The notes under the pieces: generated by a model | The model's database searches: none | Told to the model about the DNA's origin: nothing | Seen by the model: only the letters and a program-made list of their open reading frames with translations | Translations under genes and position numbers: made by a program | Assembly (NCBI GenBank): GCA_030710605.1 | Contig: CP092874.1 | Coordinates: forward strand, 23,263,007-23,327,006 | Direction: 5' to 3' | DNA from: Cordylochernes scorpioides | Taxonomy: Eukaryota > Arthropoda > Arachnida > Pseudoscorpiones > Chernetidae | DNA length: 64,000 nucleotides | Shown: positions 45,299 through 57,891 of the stretch, in pieces | How positions within the stretch are numbered: the stretch's first letter is position 1 | How the letters are laid out: every line of letters begins with the position of its first letter

Positions 45299-45603
45299 AC
45301 AAAACTATTTTAGAGGCGTAATATTCTTTTTAAAATAAAACAATTTCTACTGTCCTTACTGCAATGGAAAAATTAAAGGGAGGGCCTGGCTCATCAGTGG
45401 TGAACCCTCCCAGCGGTTTCGCCAGTTTAATCTACCATACCGCTGTTATATTGCATTTTTGGAACTTCCTTTTATAGTTGACTGTTGTAAGACTCTTGGA
45501 ATGGGTATTTTAGAAGAACTATGGACATAAGCTTTTAGGACAGCAGAATTAAATATAATTATAAATATATAATTTGATAACAGATGGCGCGCTAGTACAT
45601 TGT
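45299..45603. mobile_element. 305-bp short structured repeat
   Basis: It is inserted in the Copia C LTR with a 12-bp direct duplication ATTATATTTATT (45287-45298, 45604-45615), a length more like target-primed retroposition than LTR integration. Two strong hairpins lie side by side: GGGAGGG/CCCTCCC (45378-45411 region) and CAGCGGT/ACCGCTG (45411-45445). On the minus strand CTGGC-GAAA and CTGATGA-GCCAG lie in positions of a permuted hammerhead core. A second copy is at about 63538-63812, and an inverted partial copy at 63949-64000. No ORF. Confidence 0.65.
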
Positions 45604-45750
45604 ATTATATTTATTGATTAACAAGAGAGATAACAAAATATAAAAGGGAAACTTATATTGAAAACAAAGGAATTCTTTTTTCTTGTTTTTTTATCGCCTA
45701 TTTACCTGTGAGCTTACACACACTCTGTGGTAACAAATAATTAAAATATG

Positions 45751-47716
45751 TGTTGGGTCACATTTCACCAAACAGACCCAACAAAGATGTAAACATTCTT
45801 TTACATCCTAGGTACATACACGCAGTGTCTCGCCGAAAGTGTTTGGTGTACAGATGGATGCCCTACGGGAATGGCCGACGGTGGTTCAAAGACCAAGCCG
45901 GGGGGGAGACGCAGCCCTGGACACGATTCCAAGATCTACTGGAGGAGGATGATATCGGCCCCTGATTAAGATGGATACAGATGGATGTCCCACGGCAATG
46001 GCCGACGGTGGTTCAAAGATCAAGCCGGGAGGGAGACGCAGCACTGGACGCGGATACCCGTGGATACTAAGATATATCAAGGAAGGCACAGCCCTGACCA
46101 GGAGCCCGACGAAAACAGGAGCAGGAGTCCAACCACAACATAAGCAGAGAGCTGACGGACAGTGGAGAAGCCACCTCAACAAGAAGAAACGGACATCCAG
46201 CATGCGACTTTGTAAAACCTACCTTTTAATTCTTGTATATATAACCTATGACATGACATTTTGATGGATGGGGACCATTTATTAATATTCTTGGGATTTC
46301 TTAAAGGAGAAATTAGCATATAAGTCTCTCAGAGGGGTAGCATCCTAAATTGGATTTTAATTCCATTGTTAATTTAAATTTATCTCTCAATAAGACAGAT
46401 AAATTCTGAATTTGGTTAATATTTAGTAAGCCGTGTAAGAATATTTCTAATTCATAATTTTCCTTAAAAATAAAAATTTAATAAAATAATATTTTCTCTC
46501 AATAAGACAGATAAATTCTGAATTTGGTTAATATTTAGTAAGCCGTGTAAGAATATTTCTAATTCATAATTTTCCTTAAAAATAAAAATTTAATAAAATA
46601 ATATTTTTCTCTCAATAAGACAGATAAATTTCATAAGCTGAGTTAGAATATTCTTAATTCATAATATTTTTCTAATAAAATATTATTTTTATTCCTTAAA
46701 TTTTAACTGTAGTAATATTATTTTTCCTATTTAATATTTCGAGAATTTAGTATATTCAAGGTTTATTATTCTGTGGGAGTTAGAGATTGAGGGCGCTGAA
46801 AAAAAGGGATACCGGGCGAGATTTTTTGGGGGAGCTGGACCAAGGACCAGTCAGTTTTTGACGCGGCTTTCGAGGGGGGCGGACGGAAATTCCCCACCGG
46901 GCGAGAAGTAGGTGGCCGAGGCGTTTAGGTAAGTTCCACTCTAAAATTTTTATCGTGAAGACATATTTATATACATGACGAAGTCATGGTAGGTAGAAAG
47001 GATTGTTTTTTTTTTTTTTTTGATAAAGACGCCTTGCCATTTATAGCGAGTTCATAGTGAGAGAGGGACTTATTCATGTATTAATAGATAGATTATTTCG
47101 CCCAAACAAGATCGCCTTGAAAGAGGTGTTATAGGCTCATATTTTACTTAACTATGTCATGTCATAGTAAATACAATTTGTTTTACATTGTATTTTTTTT
47201 TTTAATATATCCCTTATTTGTCGAATAAAAGTTGATGTGGTAAATTTTAATGTGTACTAATGTCTATATAAAATCACAGATCACACATGAACTTTGGTGC
47301 GTATGCTGTGGATATTGAGTGTATTATAAGAGGTTCATTGCCTTATCATAAACGGAGAATATGTATACACCTGAATTTCTTTATATGCTAAAGGAGATCA
47401 AGATATAAATGTTTTTATAATCGAAGCTCAATTACAAGACGAATGTTAATTCGAGTGTATACATTATTTACTGTGTATGATGTAATGTAAGAGCGTATCT
47501 TACGTCCCAAAAATGTCATCTTAAACAAATCACATATTTTGATTATTTATATGAGTTCCTGTGTTCGTCATACAATATCGAGTGTATACCTGAGTGTAAA
47601 TTTGGTTATTATATATGCTGGTGTAAGTATTTGGCGAGTGTTACATTTGTATGTCTAAGTTAAAAGATGGAGTTTAGTCATCTAGATGTAGAAGGTCCTG
47701 GCTTTAGGACGCAACA
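45751..47716 (+). repeat. 5' LTR of G2 (1.97 kb)
   Basis: Begins TGTTGGGTC with partner GACCCAACA at 45775-45783 and ends GTCCT...AGGACGCAACA, a terminal hairpin as in G1. It contains a tandem duplication of about 120 bp (around 45852 and 45973, GGCCGACGGTGGTTCAAAGA in both), and a 110-bp tandem repeat (46383-46680, units starting TCTCTCAATAAGACAGATAA, two full and one partial). ORFs 45750-45965 and 45971-46264 ride on the duplication and are not supported as genes. Confidence 0.93.
46848..46934 (+). promoter_or_regulatory. Putative initiator and splice donor in G2 LTR
   Basis: TCAGTT (46851-46856) fits the arthropod initiator. The donor TTTAG|GTAAGT follows with the predicted intron from 46929. 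The 78-base leader has no ATG. Placement parallels the promoter and donor in the G1 LTR. Confidence 0.45.
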
Positions 47717-47717
47717 A

Positions 47718-47744
47718 TTAGCGCCACTTAACGTGGGGCCGAAG
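47718..47744 (+). other. Primer-binding site of G2
   Basis: TTAGCGCCACTTAACGTGGG lies after the LTR. It resembles the tRNA-Lys complement TGGCGCCCAACGTGGGGC with a small insertion, in the same place as the site of G1. Confidence 0.6.
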
Positions 47745-47889
47745 TCTTCCGAAAATCCAAATTTAATAAAATTTAAATTTGCAAGAAGTAGGCCTGCGAA
47801 TTCCCTGAGATTAAGAAATTAGGTATCATTGCATATTTTAATTAAAAAAAAAAAAATTTTACTCAAGTTTTAGATATGAAAATGCACGC

Positions 47890-50760
47890 CATATTATCGA
47901 AATACGTTAGGCTTAAATAGAAACCCACGAGCTTTTTATTTCTCAGTTCCACTCGATAAAAGAAGTGAACGTTATTTTTTATTGGTTTTTGAAAAAAGCT
48001 TTATATTTCTTTTAATACGTTACTCATGCCGCCTTTTTACAATTTTATGAATTCTCACTGGATAACTGTTAGCAATTTCTGCATATCATTGGTTTTGATA
48101 AAAGCTTTATTTTTTTTAAATACGTTATTCATGCCGCCTTTTTGTCAATTTTATGAATTCTCGATGGATAACTGTTAGCAATTTTTTTTTCGCTTATCAA
48201 TGGTTTTTGATAAGAGCTTTATTTAAAAAAAAAAAAATACGTTACTCATGCCGCCTTTTTACAATTTTATAAATTCTCACTGGATAACTGTTAGCAATTT
48301 CTGCATATCATTGGTTTTGATAAAAGCTTTATTTTTTTTTAAATACGTTATTCATGCCGCCTTTTTGTCAATTTTATGAATTTTCGGATGGATAACTGTT
48401 AGCAATTTTTTCGCTTATCAATGGTTTTTGATAAGAGCTTTATTTAAAAAAAAATACGTTACTCATGCCGCCTTTTTACAATTTTATGAATTCTCACTGG
48501 ATAACTGTTAGCAATTTCTGCATATCATTGGTTTTGATAAAAGCTTTTTTTTTAAATACGTTATTCATGCCGCCTTTTTGTCAATTTTATGAATTTTCGA
48601 TGGATAACAGTTAGCAATTTTTTTTCGCTTATCAATGGTTTTTGATAAGAGCTTTATTTAAAAAAAAAAAAAATACGTTACTCATGCCGCCTTTTTACAA
48701 TTTTATGAATTCTCACTGGATAACTGTTAGCAATTTCTGCATATCATTGGTTTTGATAAAAGCTTTATTTTTTTTTAAATACGTTATTCATGCCGCCTTT
48801 TTGTCAATTTTATGAATTTTCGGATGGATAACTGTTAGCAATTTTTTTTCGCTTATCAATGGTTTTTGATAAGAGCTTTATTTCAAAAAAAAAAAAAAAA
48901 AAATACATTACTCATGCCGCCTTTTTACAATTTTATGAATTCTCACTGGATAACTGTTAGCAATTTCTGCATATCATTGGTTTTGATAAAAGCTTTATTT
49001 TTTTTTAAATACGTTATTCATGCCGCCTTTTTGTCAATTTTATGAATTTTCGGATGGATAACTGTTAGCAATTTTTTCGCTTATCAATGGTTTTTGATAA
49101 GAGCTTTATTTAAAAAAAAAAAAATACGTTACTCATGCCGCCTTTTTACAATTTTATGAATTCTCACTGGATAACTGTTAGCAATTTCTGCATATCATTG
49201 GTTTTGATAAAAGCTTTATTTTTTTAAATACGTTATTCATGCCGCCTTTTTGTCAATTTTATGAATTTTCGATGGATAACTGTTAGCAATTTTTTCGCTT
49301 ATCAATGGTTTTTGATAAGAGCTTTATTTAAAAAAAAAAAAATACGTTACTCATGCCGCCCTTTTACAATTTTATGAATTTTCACTGGATAATTGTTAGT
49401 ATATAAAAGAAATACGTTAGGCTTAAATAGAAACCCACGAGCCTTTTATTTCTCAGTTCCACTCGATAAAAGAAGTGAACGTTATTTTTTATTGGTTTTT
49501 GAAAAAAGCTTTATATTTCTTTTAATACGTTACTCATGCCGCCTTTTTACAATTTTATGAATTCTCACTGGATAACTGTTAGCAATTTCTGCATATCATT
49601 GGTTTTGATAAAAGCTTTATTTTTTTTAAATACGTTATTCATGCCGCCTTTTTGTCAATTTTATGAATTCTCGATGGATAACTGTTAGCAATTTTTTTTT
49701 CGCTTATCAATGGTTTTTGATAAGAGCTTTATTTAAAAAAAAAAAATACGTTACTCATGCCGCCTTTTTACAATTTTATAAATTCTCACTGGATAACTGT
49801 TAGCAATTTCTGCATATCATTGGTTTTGATAAAAGCTTTATTTTTTTTTAAATACCTTATTCATGCCGCCTTTTTGTCAATTTTATGAATTTTCGGATGG
49901 ATAACTGTTAGCAATTTTTTCGCTTATCAATGGTTTTTGATAAGAGCTTTATTTAAAAAAAAAAAAAAATACGTTACTCATGCCGCCTTTTTACAATTTT
50001 ATGAATTCTCACTGGATAACTGTTAGCAATTTCTGCATATCATTGGTTTTGATAAAAGCTTTTTTTTTAAATACGTTATTCATGCCGCCTTTTTGTCAAT
50101 TTTATGAATTTTCGATGGATAACAGTTAGCAATTTTTTTTCGCTTATCAATGGTTTTTGATAAGAGCTTTATTTCAAAAAAAAAAAAAAATACGTTACTC
50201 ATGCCGCCTTTTTACAATTTTATGAATTCTCACTGGATAACTGTTAGCAATTTCTGCATATCATTGGTTTTGATAAAAGCTTTATTTTTTTTTAAATACG
50301 TTATTCATGCCGCCTTTTTGTCAATTTTATGAATTTTCGGATGGATAACTGTTAGCAATTTTTTTTCGCTTATCAATGGTTTTTGATAAGAGCTTTATTT
50401 CAAAAAAAAAAAAAAATACGTTACTCATGCCGCCTTTTTACAATTTTATGAATTCTCACTGGATAACTGTTAGCAATTTCTGCATATCATTGGTTTTGAT
50501 AAAAGCTTTATTTTTTTAAATACGTTATTCATGCCGCCTTTTTGTCAATTTTATGAATTTTCGATGGATAACTGTTAGCAATTTTTTCGCTTATCAATGG
50601 TTTTTGATAAGAGCTTTATTTAAAAAAAAAAAAAATACGTTACTCATGCCGCCCTTTTACAATTTTATGAATTTTCACTGGATAATTGTTAGTATATAAA
50701 AGAAATACGTTAGGCTTAAATAGAAACCCACGAGCCTTTTTATTTCTCAGTTCCACAATT
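47890..50760 (+). repeat. Higher-order tandem array in G2
   Basis: 24 monomers of about 110 bp, each with ATGCCGCC and GGATAACTGTTAGCAATT, alternate between two types (type A: TTTACAATTTTATGAATTCT; type B: TTTGTCAATTTTATGAATTT) to give dimers of about 220 bp. Thirteen and then eleven monomers are bounded by three copies of AATACGTTAGGCTTAAATAG (47901, 49411, 50703), so a unit of 1.3-1.5 kb is duplicated as well. Poly-A/T runs vary in length between units. ORF 50150-50332 is a chance frame in it. Confidence 0.93.
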
Positions 50761-53700
50761 GTTCTAACCTTTCAATTTCAAATCTACAGAAGCGTCTTAT
50801 GTTAAAGTGTACCATTTTTTCTTTTCTTTCTTTAAGTTTCGAATATTGGCGAAATGGTTCCTTACTTTGTATAGATAATGAAATTTAGGGACGCTAACTT
50901 AAGCCTAGAAATATTGTTTTCTCAGAAACCTGAGAATTTCACGCGAGCCCCAAATTTAGAATCTCAGGGGGTGTCTTTTGATTGACAAGTGGGAGTAGCG
51001 TCCACATCTGGAGAGAGGGGGGGTGATTGACGTGAAAAACAACAGATGTGCATGCAAGATGTTTTCGAGGGGGGGAAGGACATGTGGAGAAAACACATGT
51101 ACAGACTTTAGCTGGAAAGTGAGAAAACAATGAGAGGACAGTCCGCTGCTAGCTCTCGACTCGAAAGGTTGGTCTCACTGTCCTTCCCGCTTTTGCGGGT
51201 AGTTTTTTTTTCCCGTCTTGAATATTCTATCTTCCTTTGTCTTTCATCATTGCCTTCTTTATTATAGAATAGATGAAGCTTATTTTCTTTTACTACAGTT
51301 AAATAGTATATAATTTCTATTTAATTTAATAATATTTTAATTATTTCCGTCCCACAGAATTTCCACTCAATAGGACTAAAGATATTTTTGAATTTTATTA
51401 GAATGCTCTCTTAGCTATTCTTTAATCTTTATAATATTTAACGTTGTCTAGACAACAATTCAAAGCATTTATTTATTTTTCGATGTGCATTGACTTACGA
51501 TTTAATTGATTTTATATATTTGTATTTTCTGTATTTTAAGCTTCATGCTTGAAATGTTCCATCTCCGTTAGTTTCTCACCGTTATTTTCTAATTAGTAGG
51601 TCAATACGACCTATTTCAAGTTTTAATAGATTTTATATTTAAGTAATTTTTTTTGGAAACTGGTTCCACTTGATAAATCTGGAAATATTTTGAACTTTGA
51701 TATTGACATAGTACACCTGGTTTTCCCTTATCTCTCCAATGTCGAGCATTATCAATATAAACACAAAGGTTGAAGATCTTTGTTTTTCTTATCTAGTTTG
51801 AAGGAGAAACGTACAATATCACGCGATTAAGTTGATCTCATAGGCTTACAATTAATCTTTTAATTTAATTTCTTTAAAGTTATTTCATACTGATTCTTTT
51901 TATTATTTCTATAGATTTTAAATCTTTAATTGTCTTAATAATTTCGCTTGTCGTTTCCATTTAGCCAATTTGTGATTTGTCATTTTTGCTGACCAAGACA
52001 ATGTTTACCTCGAAGTATTTTTTTTTCGTAATATATAGCAATATGAGTAAAAGGTCTGGACATAATCTTCGTTTTTGATTAATAATTATATTTATGTAGC
52101 TTTTCTTATCCATGGGCCTTTAGCTTTGTTTATTTTTAATTTTGTAATCCACTTATTTCATCTTACATTTTGTAAAATGATGCAGCAGTATTTATTGACA
52201 TCGTTTATATAATTATATCTTAACAACTTTAGTTGAGTCTGCATTATGTATTTATTTTTTTATCTCCTTCCGCAATCGGGCATGCACACTTATTGATAAT
52301 TCTTAAATCAGACATCGAATAAATATGATGTATCCAGAGACGATCTCCACATTCGTTTCATTCTCTTGGTTATGGGAAGCCGAAACGCCTTTATGGCCTT
52401 ATTAGTTTGATTATACTAAATAACTAAGTATTGTGTGTTTTATTCAACACTCCGTTTAAAGCATTCATTCTCTTGACTAAGGTACAGTGTCATGCGTAGT
52501 ATTTGATTTAATTTTGTCAACTTTATGTGAATATACGATTTTCTTTAAAATCTAACCCCGATATTGTAGACAAGCGTATAGCTTAGCTCGCTCCTTTAAA
52601 TCGTTGAATTACCAATTTATTCTCGATATGGTATAATTCACAATGTCTGCGTGACGACCGAATCACGATAAAATTTTCAAAATGGCGGTCGATGGACACG
52701 TGTATATTTACTCTATAGAGTGGTTGTATATACACATTGGTGCCTATGGATTTGTTTAATTTTATTATGATCTCCAGCCATGTTTCTGTATTTAAGGCTT
52801 CACGTTTGAGATGTTCCATCCCTTCTTAATTCTTCACCATTATTTCTTTATAGGTTCAACACGACTTATAATTTGTAAACAAAGGCTTAACGATTTATTT
52901 CAAGTAATTTATCCAACACAAAATTTTCCACTCGATAGATATGGAGGCTCATTTTCTGTTGATTTTGCCAGATTGTGCCTTTTGTCCTCTCTTATCTATA
53001 TGGTATTTAACGTTTCAATATAATGATCTGGAGCATTTATCCTCTCATCTAATGCATATAGTTCATGGACTTAATTAATTTATAAACGTTTTCAATCATT
53101 GTTTTCCTGTATTGTATGGTGATCTCATCCTAAAGGTTTAATAGCATACTAGTATTTCATTCTTTTATTCGATATTATTATTGCTTATCTTAATTTTTAT
53201 GTCCATATATGAATAGAATGACCTGGTCTAAGTGTTCGCTTCGAATATCGATCGTAAACAAGTTTAAACATACCTCCCGAAATTCTCTTCCTTAGCCTTT
53301 ATTTTGTGTAGTGATCAATTTTCCTTTTGGTAACAACCGTTATAGATCCCTGGAAACGCATACTAAATAATAAGACAGTATTTTGTTTACTTTGTTAACC
53401 TTATATGAATATGCATTTTCGTTTAAAACTTAACCCCGATATCTTAAGGAGGCATATAGATTTGGTTGCTTCATTTAAACGTTGAATAGGATCACAATTT
53501 TAGATATGACATAATTTACTACAGATGATTACATGTCGAAATACAATCACAGCGAAGTTGCAAAATGGCGGCTAAAAAGGCACGTCGGGCAACCGATTCT
53601 TTTCATGATGTCTCCAACTGCATATGATCTTAAATATCCTGTGTACACTGGTATGAGGTCACCTTGAAATGCAATAAACGTGCAGAATTTTTAACCTAAG

Positions 53701-56660
53701 AAAGATTTCATGAAACCTTCCCGTCTGGAACATTTCCCCTTGGTCAAGGACAGATAAAACATTTCGATGAGTATTAAGTTACCGTAAATATTTGCCAGCA
53801 GAAGGCAAGATGAGATTACACGAAAGTAGGATCAGTAAGTGTTTAGCTCCTGTTTTTGTTAGTAATTCTGGACCTTTACAAGGCAATGGGAGGTGGACAT
53901 CAAGATATATTCTGATGACGGGTGTGTGCCTTTGTCAAGGGAAGCAGTCATTCCGTGTAATGGGGATTACAATAATCATCAAATATTAACAAATCATCTT
54001 TGGTAGATATGGACAACCAAATGGTGCCAAATCTTTTAGTGTACTTATATTTTATCACTTATTTGTTTCGTATCTAATCTTATGATGATCTTATAGTGTG
54101 GTGATCCATGTACAGAATTTAATAGGAAGTTTTTTTTTTTTTTTGGAAGCAATGAAATTCGCTGTTTCTTTCCCTAACCCAGCCAAAGGACGAAATCGTT
54201 TCATTACATCTTACATCCTTGGAAGCTAATAACATTATTTCAGAACTAAATGCAATATGCAGACCTGGCAACCTATCAAATGTATAGTTTCGAATAACTT
54301 TAGATGAACAATAATAGTAAGCCTTGCACCTCGTGTAAGTTTACACTTGACTGGTTTTGATAAGCCCCTCTAGAGACCCTTATCTATTTCACCAACTCCA
54401 GATTGTTTGGACAGCAGAGGTCTATAACAAAGGAGGATCTTATAACAGGAGAACAGACCTAAGATTCGTTTCGCCATCGGCTTTCATAGTTTATGGAATG
54501 TGGTATTAGGCAGTGGTAACCAGTAGCAAGGATTACATTTCTGAGAGATCGGGAATAGGCATAGAAGATTAAGAAGGATATTTTGCGTGGTATGAACAAT
54601 GGACACCGGAGCATGCGATGTTGTATGTAGGACCTCTATATTATATAATAGGACTATGTTGCTCACGAAGATGGACGTGAGTGAAGAATAATATAAAACA
54701 TTATATCCCAATGGACGCTACCGAGGAGCGTATAAGCCACTTGACATGAATCTGCTGAAGGAAGGGTCACTGTGGTACTATGTAAAGAAATCATCGGAAA
54801 TATATGCATCATTTATAAAATATAGAGATTTACTCTATATACATCCATCTGCAGGCGATGCACCTGATTTTCGCTCAGACCTCTCAAGATCAACTATAGG
54901 ACATACCAAGTAAAGTACGCAAGATATAGTGGAGCCAACCCGAATCTGATCAGATGTGTCTAAAGCTCGGTTTCTACTCCATCATACCACTGAAATCACT
55001 GCGACAGCCATGTCTTAACGAGGCAAGATCTTTGATACCATTACAACGTATACATGCTAAATGTTCAGCACTGTACCCTGACGAAATTCCGATAGGAAGG
55101 TGCGCTAAATCAAACCAGGTCAGGATAAATTACACGATATAATGAAAGGTGTAAGAGGGATAAGTCAACAATCGACAACAATATTTTTTTTTAAGCCAAC
55201 AAGCAGTGAACAGGAGTTCGGGCTGGAATAGGGGAAGGAACAATAAGAAGGGAAGGCGCATAAGAAACAGTCATTCATAGAATTCACCTGTGACACCATA
55301 AAATTTAAGATCTTATATTGAAGTTTTCAGGGCTACTCATGTCAATGCATATTACAGATGTAGACAATCAGAATTATTTAATGTTAACAATTAGGTGTAG
55401 CCCACTTTAACAGAGTTGTAGGGCAACTGACTTTGTACATGCATATATCCCCAATTTCCTTGACAAGGCTACCCTTTCTATTTAGCTGAAACAAACTGCT
55501 TATCTAACTTTATCACGTTTTAACTGGCTCGAAGTATAGTGGTTTTCCTTTGTCGTTAGCAAGGTAAATACCTAATCCAGTGTGCATAAAGGATTAAAAA
55601 AATGATAGACTATAGGAATACTATTACACTAGAAATAATTAATAGTTTATCCTGATACACAGTAAAGGAAGTGAGAACAACATCTCTACCAGAAGGCCAC
55701 CATGGCTAGTTAGTTTCAATATACCCAGAAAGAGCTTATCTCCTCGAAGGGGAGATTAAAAAGGGGTGGAAACGGGTCCTCTGGAATTTTCCTCGAAATT
55801 CTGCGGTAGCTCCCGCCCTGAACGAGTGTCAGACTTCCGTATAGAACTGGCAGGGGAGGGATAGCCACTAGAGTAGTTCAAAATTTAAGAGTGATAACAG
55901 ATCGGGATCCAATTCCCGATGACGGGTTTCGAAGAGACTTCAGAGGGATGAAAGAGGTGTTGAAGGTGATGAAAAGGCAGTGGAATGTATTTAAAGGATG
56001 AAAAGGTAGTGGAATGTGTTAAAAACGATGGAAGAGAGATGTGGGAGAGGTGATGAAAGAGGTGTTGAAAGTGATGAAAAGGCGATGAAATATGATGAAA
56101 GAGGCGCTGAACTGTGTTATAAGGTGATGAATAAGAGATGAAATGTGTTGAAAGCGTTGAAGAGAGTGATTTAATGCTTGGTATTTAAGATTTAGAATAC
56201 ATTTATAATTTAAATATTTTTATTCAATTAAGATTATAATTACACAAGCATAACATTTAAATATATATATATATATATCCTGCCTAACCATTCTCTATAC
56301 TAACTAACTAACATTAAAACGATCTATTTACAGTTTGTTTGGTCACTGGTCCAATATTTTTATTTTCTTAGACTAAATTATATGATAAATTCAAAGATGA
56401 AAAATATGCAAAATAAATGAACAACTATATACATCATTTTATATTTATCTAAAACAAATGAACAATATATATACATCAGAGAGATGCGATGGAAGTAAGT
56501 TGAAAGGCGTCGAGGATGATGAAGGATGATGAAAGAGTGAGAAAGCGTTGAATGTTGATGAGAGAGAGATAGAAAGATGCAGAAAGATGTTGAAAGAGAA
56601 AGTATTGAAAAAGGTTGGATAAAGAGTTTTGTAAATAGTAGATAAAGGTTGATAGAAGAA
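50761..56660 (+). other. G2 internal unique region, no recognised genes
   Basis: Nearly 6 kb without a recognised domain. Frames at 52583-52819, 52811-53023, 53792-53989, 54484-54711 and 54954-55142 are short and without motif. Two related segments exist: around 51540-52760 and 52790-53600, sharing GTTTGAxATGTTCCATC, a TTTAAATCGTTGAAT-type stretch and AAAATGGCGG, suggesting an old tandem duplication of about 1 kb. A GATGAAA/GTTGAAAG-type minisatellite lies at 55940-56165 and 56480-56610. Confidence 0.55.
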
Positions 56661-56669
56661 AGTACACTT

Positions 56670-57330
56670 AATGTGTAAAGCGTAGCCGTCGGCCGCAATA
56701 TCGCCTCGATAGAAATATTTCTTTTAAAATAATACATATTATGCACTGGGGGTTTGTGTAAGCTGACTTACCTAAGTTTCAGCGACTATATACACTAATT
56801 TATATACATGGGTCTTTATTAATTACAATATTGTGTTATATATTAAATAACAAATATGTATTCTCCTTTTAAGAAGCAATTTTGGTTCTAATGTTGGTAT
56901 ATGATATTTAAGAGTTACTCAGTTTTTTTTTTAAACAACGATTTTGTCTTAATGATTATGGTGAACTTTGAAGAGTTTGCAGTTTTTTTTTTTTAACTAT
57001 AACGTGTGTTTTAAACTTCCAGTTTTTCCTACTTTATTATGTGTTAACAATTTTGTCTTAGTGTCATGGTGAACTTTAAACAGTTTACAGTCCTTTTTTT
57101 TATAACGTGTGTTCTAGTGTTAAATGTTGAAAGGAGCTTTAACACCATGTTTCAGTGTTTGTGTGTTATTTGTCTCAACATTGCCTTTGTGCAGCATATC
57201 GCCTCGCAACCTTGCTATAGTGTTTGTTGCCATTTTTAAAGATTTTCACAATTTGTTTTAGTGTTAATGTGTCATTTAGAGAAATTGCCATAACCTCATC
57301 CTTATATAGTACACCGTTTTTACACCGTTT
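56670..57330 (+). other. G2 block homologous to G1 11890-12680
   Basis: GGCCGCAATATCGCCTCGAT and the TCACAACCTTG-type minisatellite match G1 in order, with fewer repeat units. This marks where the two giant elements become alignable. Non-coding. Confidence 0.65.
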
Positions 57331-57336
57331 TATTTA

Positions 57337-57612
57337 ATGAGCTATATGAGAGATTTTAGATGTAAAATAAGTGTTACTATTTACATGAGCCAAATCGACC
57401 CAGCAGTTAGAGCGAGAGGGGGGGAATCAGATGTTTCCTCCTTTCACGTGACGCCACTGTTTACCCCGACCGGTTGTGCCAGACAAGAGGGAATACCAGG
57501 AAACTCTGTCCTACTGACATCGCTCCCTCAACACGAGAAACGACATCTTGGGTTTTCGTGTTCTCCTGGTGTAGAATTGGCTCAGCCTCATTTTAGTATA
57601 GTATATAATTAA
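57337..57612 (+). other. GC-rich segment specific to G2
   Basis: An island of clearly higher GC content with CpGs (about 57390-57590) interrupts the minisatellite and has no counterpart in G1. One open frame of 91 codons crosses it, but no motif or homolog was recognised. It may be a small insertion of foreign sequence. Confidence 0.35.
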
Positions 57613-57745
57613 GAGTTGTCTCACAACCTTGTTTTAATATGACACACCGTTTTGAAGAGTTTGTACAACCTGCCAGGATATGATTTAGGAAAATTTTAGT
57701 TTCCTTTTATTGTTATGTTACAATTTTATCCAACAGTAGAACCAG

Positions 57746-57891
57746 AGGGACCACAAGAGACGACAATCTTGAGAAACCCGCTAGAGATAGTTAATAGAGT
57801 CATTGGTGGCAATGTTGGCGGCGCTGAAGTATGCCGTTCGACCAGGGTCAAGAAACCCACCGAGTGCAGATCGTGTTCAGGTTGCCAATGA
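57746..57891 (+). CDS. Predicted short conserved exon in G2 (C-x2-C-x2-C peptide)
   Basis: Counterpart of 13926-14071: same acceptor-like CCAG, same 146-nt length, same TGA stop, and peptide ILRNPLEIVNRVIGGN, then RSTRVKKPTECRSCSGCQ. Joined to the LTR donor at 46928 the frame stays open upstream to about 46861 but has no ATG, so another start exon or start would be needed. The end resembles the first half of a CXXC finger such as in MLL-type proteins; the second half is absent. Confidence 0.42.

Noticed and set aside
45386..45425. A complete active hammerhead ribozyme
   Set aside because: Core boxes and stem II are present, but I could not draw acceptable stems I and III, so I report only a resemblance.
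45750..46264. ORFs in the G2 LTR, also 61355-61871
   Set aside because: They lie on an LTR-internal duplication, on both strands, without recognisable motif.
47890..50760. CRISPR-like array
   Set aside because: Monomers alternate with no unique spacers and vary by homopolymer length; this is satellite-like DNA in a eukaryotic element.
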